Source: Drouetiella sp036703255 (lineage in GTDB: Bacteria > Cyanobacteriota > Cyanobacteriia > Elainellales > Elainellaceae). From it: DNA of 64,000 nt. The stretch covers positions 17,441-81,440 of the forward strand of contig DATNPL010000030.1 of assembly GCA_036703255.1 (NCBI GenBank), given 5' to 3'. The notes beneath the pieces are model-generated. The model had not been told where the DNA came from, did not search any database, and worked only from the letters and a program-made list of their open reading frames with translations. Of this stretch, positions 60,384 through 64,000 are shown in pieces; the stretch's first letter is position 1, and each line of letters begins with the position of its first letter. A program made the position numbers and the translations under genes.

Positions 60384-61143
60384 TTCGAGGGTTGCCAAAC
60401 CGCGACCAGGCGCTGCCGCCCCGCAAAAATAGCTCCATCCAGCGAACGGGCTTGCCGCTGGGGTCAAGCCAGCCAGAACTTCCGGGAGCAAAGGCAAGCG
60501 TGCCTTCAGAGACTTTGAAGCTGCCATCCGAGTAAATGGCATCACTGACCACATCACCAATGCGAATGACAATTTTGGCTTCTGGCTGTAGCGATAGGGT
60601 GTCTGCCGAAATAGTGGTTTTGATGTTGCCATAGCCATCAACCCAGGCAATGCGATCGGCTGGCACATCAGGAATCTGGTGCGGATCGATCGCTTCACCC
60701 AAGACGCTGAAGTCTGACTGAGCGATCGCCCCGGCTGCGGGCGGAAAGACATCTCGCGATCGGAACTGAGATCCCCCTCTCGACACGTTAATGGTGTGTA
60801 GCGCCTTGGCATGATGCTTAATAAATGACAGGGTATAACCCGCATTCACCCCAACCACCTGGACACCGTTGGGCAGGAGCGCATAGGTCAAGCCCTCCCC
60901 TTCATTGTCTCGGCGGGCTTCAGGGTCATCTTGGCGGGGAGCGCAGTTGTGATAGATCAGGCGATCGCTCGTTCCGGGATTTAAACCCAGTTGGGCGATC
61001 CAAAACCCGGTGGCGAGGGTGCTAAAAGGCGGCACAGACAGCTCGTGAATTTGAGCCTGGGGCAATGCCAGCAGCAGCCGTTGCTTAACTTCGGCAAAAG
61101 CCGGATCGCCCGTACCATAATCGGCTATGAGAGAAATGAACAT
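60355..61143 (-). CDS. SAM hydroxide adenosyltransferase (DUF62)
   Basis: 262 residues. The start MFISLIADYGTGDPAFAEVK matches the SAM hydrolase/chlorinase/fluorinase fold; ordinary members hydrolyse SAM to adenosine and methionine. Other marks are HELSVPPFSTLATGFWIAQL, GEGLTYALLPNGVQVVGVNA and the C-terminal domain VDGYGNIKTTISADTLSL. Nothing indicates halogenase specificity. Its last 29 bp overlap the 3' end of the glycerate kinase gene on the other strand. Confidence 0.93.
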   Translation of the reverse strand: MFISLIADYGTGDPAFAEVKQRLLLALPQAQIHELSVPPFSTLATGFWIAQLGLNPGTSDRLIYHNCAPRQDDPEARRDNEGEGLTYALLPNGVQVVGVNAGYTLSFIKHHAKALHTINVSRGGSQFRSRDVFPPAAGAIAQSDFSVLGEAIDPHQIPDVPADRIAWVDGYGNIKTTISADTLSLQPEAKIVIRIGDVVSDAIYSDGSFKVSEGTLAFAPGSSGWLDPSGKPVRWMELFLRGGSAWSRFGNPRISQQVTRIG

Positions 61144-61280
61144 AGGGTGGGTGGGAGATGGGGGAGAGGGTGATGGGGGAGAAAGCGCTTTCTTAGGCTA
61201 CGAGATTTTCGGAATTGGCGAAGCCGCGCGCAACACAGATGATTAAATCGGCCGTTTTAATCCATGCCGTCAGGCTGCGC

Positions 61281-63434
61281 TTATTTTTGTAGCTGCCAAA
61301 CTTTAATTGTGTTGCCCCCACTGCCGCTGGCGATCGTTTGCCAATCAGGGCTGGTGACAAAGTGCTTCACGTCAGTACCGCAGTTGAGCGTATGGATCAC
61401 CGCTCCGGTGTTTGGATTCCAGACCTTGATGGTTTTGTCAGAGCTGCCGCTGATTAAGGTTTGACCATCGGCGCTTAGAGCCAGCGGATTGACAAACCCC
61501 TGATGCCCTGTGAGCGTGCGGATGAGGGTTCCTGTGGTCAGATTCCAGATTTTAATGGTTTTGTCGGTGCTGCTGCTCATGACCGTTTGGCCATCGGGTG
61601 CAATCACAACGGTATTGACAAAGCCCGTGTGTCCGGTCAGGGTCTGTCGCTCTTGGCCTGTGGTTAAATCCCAAACTTTCAGGGTTTGGTCAGTGCCGCC
61701 ACTCACGAGCGTATGACCATCGGCGCTGATGTCTAGCGAGTTGATGTATCCCATATGTCCGGTCAGGGTACGCAGTTCTTTGCCCGTGGTCAAGTCCCAA
61801 ATTTTTATCGTCTGGTCAGCCCCGCCGCTGGCTAGCGTCCGGCCATCGTGGCTAATGTTGAGCGCATTGACAAAGCCCGTGTGCCCGGTGAGGGTGCGTA
61901 GCTCTTTGCCCGTGGTCAAGTCCCAAATTTTAATCGTCTGGTCGGCACTGCCGCTGACCAAGGTTTTGCCATCGGGGGCGATCGCCAGCGCATTGATAAA
62001 GCTCGTGTGTCCAGCAAGCGTCCGCAGCTCGGTGCCCGTAACCCAATCCCAAATTTTAATCGTCTGGTCGGCACTGCCGCTGACTAGGGTTTTGCCGTCG
62101 GGCGAGATGGCCAGCGCATTGACAAAGCTCGTGTGCCCTTGCAATGTGCGGAGGGGTGAAATTTGCGTAATATTCTGGACTGAAGGACTGGCGTAGATTT
62201 GCCAAAGGCTGTAACCACCCAGCAGCGCTAGCAGTGCCAATGCCCCACCCCACAGCCAGCGCCTAGTCGATCGCGGTGCTTCGCCTGCCAAGCTCATTGC
62301 GCCTTCTGTTTGGGCTATTCCTGACTGACTGGATCTGGATGGACTGGAGCTGGCTTGGCTTGCCCCTGTTTGGCTCAAGGACTGACTCGATCTGGATTGG
62401 CTGGATCTAGACGACTGGCTTACTCCTGACTGACGGCTTTGTACCAGGGTATGGGGATAGGCAGCGGCCTGCCTTTCAAGTTGCGTGGGTGGTGTCGAGG
62501 GAATGGGCACTGCTGCAACGGCGGCCTGCAACTCTGGCAAAGTGGCTAAAATTTCTTGCGTACTTTTGGGGCGATCGCTGGCGCGAGGAGCCACTAACCG
62601 ATCAATATAGTCAGCAAAAGGAGGCGACACTTGGGGGGCATAAGATCGCCAGTGAAACTCGTTATTGAGAGAATCATAGATGCTGCTGTCCGTGGGCGAC
62701 TTACCCGTGAGCAGATAAATAAAGGTGCAGCCAAGAGCATAAAAATCAGACTGCGGTACGGCTTGTCCTTTCTCTTGTTCGGGCGGCGTGTAGCCCGCAG
62801 AGCTGATCCGCGTAATTTCTCCCGATTTGCCCAACTGCGCTAGATAGGTGTAGGTCATTTCTCTGGCAGCACCAAAGTCTACCAGCACCAGCTGTCCGCC
62901 CGATCGCAGCATAATGTTTTCGGGTTTAATATCGCGGTGAAAGTAGTTTTTTTGATGCACCAGGTGCAAAATTTCAGAGAGCTGCTTTAGCCAGTTGAGC
63001 GCCTGTTTTTCGCTGATCGGATTGTCTCCCTGCTGCCGCATCCACTCGCGCAGATTAGGGCCGTCAATTTTTTCCATGACGATGCAGTGTAGCGGCTCTG
63101 CACCATTGCGGGGATAAAACTGAAAATAGCTCTGCGGTTCAATGGCTGGAATACCGGGGTGAGGCAACTGACTGAGAACGATCGCCTCTTGTTGAAACAG
63201 CGCTACTGCCTTAGAGTTTTGGCTGAGATTAGACTTTAAAACTTTGAGGATTTTGGGCGTTGTGCGATCGAATGCCTCAAACACTCTGCCAAAGCCGCTT
63301 TTATCGCTGAGCAACCGCATAACCCGATAGCGGCTCAACAGCAGCAGATCGGAGCCGCAACTTTGACAGAATTGACTGCCATCGTTGCCGGGATGGTCAG
63401 GCTGAGGACAACGAGGATTAATGCACAGACTCAT
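61281..63434 (-). CDS. Serine/threonine protein kinase with WD40 propeller
   Basis: 717 residues from the ATG at 63434 (a longer frame to 63458 is less likely). An N-terminal four-Cys zinc ribbon (CINPRC ... CQSCG) leads to a kinase domain (about 35-310) with a VAIK-like Lys (ILKVLKSN), catalytic loop YFHRDIKPENIMLRS, DFGAA and GYTPPEQEKGQ. A Ser/Gln-rich linker and one membrane helix (about 399-420, LWGGALALLALLGGYSLWQI) follow. Seven WD40 repeats (about 430-717; HTSFVNALAISPDGKTLVSG and onward) close a beta-propeller, likely outside the membrane. Its targets are unknown. Confidence 0.95.
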   Translation of the reverse strand: MSLCINPRCPQPDHPGNDGSQFCQSCGSDLLLLSRYRVMRLLSDKSGFGRVFEAFDRTTPKILKVLKSNLSQNSKAVALFQQEAIVLSQLPHPGIPAIEPQSYFQFYPRNGAEPLHCIVMEKIDGPNLREWMRQQGDNPISEKQALNWLKQLSEILHLVHQKNYFHRDIKPENIMLRSGGQLVLVDFGAAREMTYTYLAQLGKSGEITRISSAGYTPPEQEKGQAVPQSDFYALGCTFIYLLTGKSPTDSSIYDSLNNEFHWRSYAPQVSPPFADYIDRLVAPRASDRPKSTQEILATLPELQAAVAAVPIPSTPPTQLERQAAAYPHTLVQSRQSGVSQSSRSSQSRSSQSLSQTGASQASSSPSRSSQSGIAQTEGAMSLAGEAPRSTRRWLWGGALALLALLGGYSLWQIYASPSVQNITQISPLRTLQGHTSFVNALAISPDGKTLVSGSADQTIKIWDWVTGTELRTLAGHTSFINALAIAPDGKTLVSGSADQTIKIWDLTTGKELRTLTGHTGFVNALNISHDGRTLASGGADQTIKIWDLTTGKELRTLTGHMGYINSLDISADGHTLVSGGTDQTLKVWDLTTGQERQTLTGHTGFVNTVVIAPDGQTVMSSSTDKTIKIWNLTTGTLIRTLTGHQGFVNPLALSADGQTLISGSSDKTIKVWNPNTGAVIHTLNCGTDVKHFVTSPDWQTIASGSGGNTIKVWQLQK

Positions 63435-63458
63435 GGCAGTATCCCAAAGTAGACGCAT

Positions 63459-63736
63459 CCTTGATGATAACGACTGAAGGGGATCGCGATCGTCTGTGTT
63501 ACCCCCCTTTAATAAACCTCTGGCAAATTAGGGTTGATGGGGGCTGCGCCCCCATCAACCCTAATCTAAAACTTTAATCTGTCAGAAATCTAATAGAAGT
63601 CCTCAAAAGAGAAGGATTTTTGTGGCGTAATCGAAGTCAATACAGAAAAAACTCTAACTTAAATATTCCTACCGATTTTTGCAGACCATAGCTTAACTTT
63701 TACAAGACGCGATACTGCCAGAGGCGATCGCCCTAC
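63459..63736. other. Intergenic region between kinase gene and psbA
   Basis: About 280 bp to the psbA terminator; no supportable ORF. It contains the 18-bp perfect hairpin at 63527-63565 and T/A-rich sequence. Confidence 0.45.
63527..63565. repeat. 18-bp perfect hairpin, 3-nt loop
   Basis: ATTAGGGTTGATGGGGGC (63527-63544) and GCCCCCATCAACCCTAAT (63548-63565) are exact reverse complements around TGC. No T-run follows directly, so it is probably a palindromic repeat rather than a terminator. Confidence 0.75.
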
Positions 63737-63767
63737 GAAAAACGCCACCTTTGCGGGTGGCGCTTTT
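63737..63767 (-). terminator. psbA terminator
   Basis: CGCCACC (63743-63749) and GGTGGCG (63756-63762) pair around a 6-nt loop. On the minus strand GTTTTTCG follows the stem. It lies about 40 bp past the psbA stop. Confidence 0.8.
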
Positions 63768-63804
63768 CAAATCAGATTAGGTCAGTGTGGCTCAAGCCAA
63801 GAAC

Positions 63805-64000
63805 TTAACCATTGATAGCAGGAGCGGTGAGGGCAACAGGAGCCGCATCACCCGCAGCTAGGTCAAGCGGGAAGTTGTGAGCATTGCGCTCGTGCATCAC
63901 TTCCATACCCAGGTTCGCACGGTTCAAGATATCTGCCCAGGTGGACACCACACGACCCTGCGAGTCGATGATGCTCTGGTTGAAGTTGAACCCGTTCAGG
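63805..64000 (-). CDS. psbA: Photosystem II D1 protein, C-terminal end (partial)
   Basis: About 65 codons to a TAA at 63805-63807; the rest lies beyond the window. The minus strand encodes NGFNFNQSIIDSQGRVVSTW, then ADILNRANLGMEVMHERNAH and NFPLDLA, the highly conserved end of D1. The C-terminal extension AGDAAPVALTAPAING would be removed by CtpA after the Ala of LDLA, whose carboxylate binds the manganese cluster. Which D1 isoform it is cannot be decided from this part. Confidence 0.98.
   Translation of the reverse strand, partial: LNGFNFNQSIIDSQGRVVSTWADILNRANLGMEVMHERNAHNFPLDLAAGDAAPVALTAPAING

Overview
This is a stretch of cyanobacterial chromosome. The evidence is the 3' end of psbA (photosystem II D1) at the right edge, plastid/cyanobacterial lineage genes (ycf20, an HHL1-like gene, DUF760, DUF2949, DUF3146, DUF565, DUF4079), a CYP120-type P450, glgC, the MEP-pathway gene dxr, and very frequent HIP1-type GCGATCGC/CGATCG octamers. 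The genus cannot be fixed from this window. A filamentous Leptolyngbya/Oscillatoria-like organism is plausible but not shown.

Layout. 0-6 kb: a truncated caspase-like gene, a Uma2 nuclease interrupted in frame by a small palindromic repeat, an FtsH protease, and small lineage-specific proteins. 6-12 kb: an RlpA-like wall protein behind a possible c-di-AMP riboswitch, a YqgF-fold protein, a LivK-type binding lipoprotein, a J-domain chaperone, and a glgC plus P-loop kinase pair. 12-19 kb: a pentapeptide protein, two secreted proteins with related signal peptides (one ending in a FAS1 domain, one made of 51-residue repeats), dxr, HHL1-like and CYP120. 19-31 kb: a six-PAS histidine kinase with an ethylene-receptor-type membrane domain, NAD kinase, a response regulator/CHASE2 kinase pair, a DM13 lipoprotein, the ergothioneine genes egtB-egtD, and DUF2721.

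31-39.4 kb is the most distinctive region: an NHLP-type peptide export locus. It has two ABC transporters (one with a C39 leader peptidase), a short HlyD-like adaptor and a protein with two cyclic-nucleotide-binding folds. A 90-residue precursor lies between the transporters. Its double-glycine site occurs three times at a 24-residue period, so one precursor could release up to three peptides. No modification enzyme is visible, and a 162-bp MITE with a TTA target duplication lies beside the precursor.

39.9-50 kb: a tight operon joining a DUF4079 membrane protein, a FAD/2Fe-2S reductase and a BcsA-like synthase; a HicB antitoxin-like gene broken by one TGA; a 21-bp tandem array; a membrane pentapeptide protein; and an Anbu peptidase next to a transglutaminase-like protein. 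50-64 kb: two tandem Ca2+/H+ exchanger paralogues (one with altered active-site residues), a ferritin-like protein, the run hypothetical-GT39-nusB-ftsY, ycf20, glycerate kinase overlapping a SAM hydroxide adenosyltransferase gene tail to tail, a WD40 Ser/Thr kinase, and psbA. No tRNA, rRNA, CRISPR array or intact transposase gene was found.
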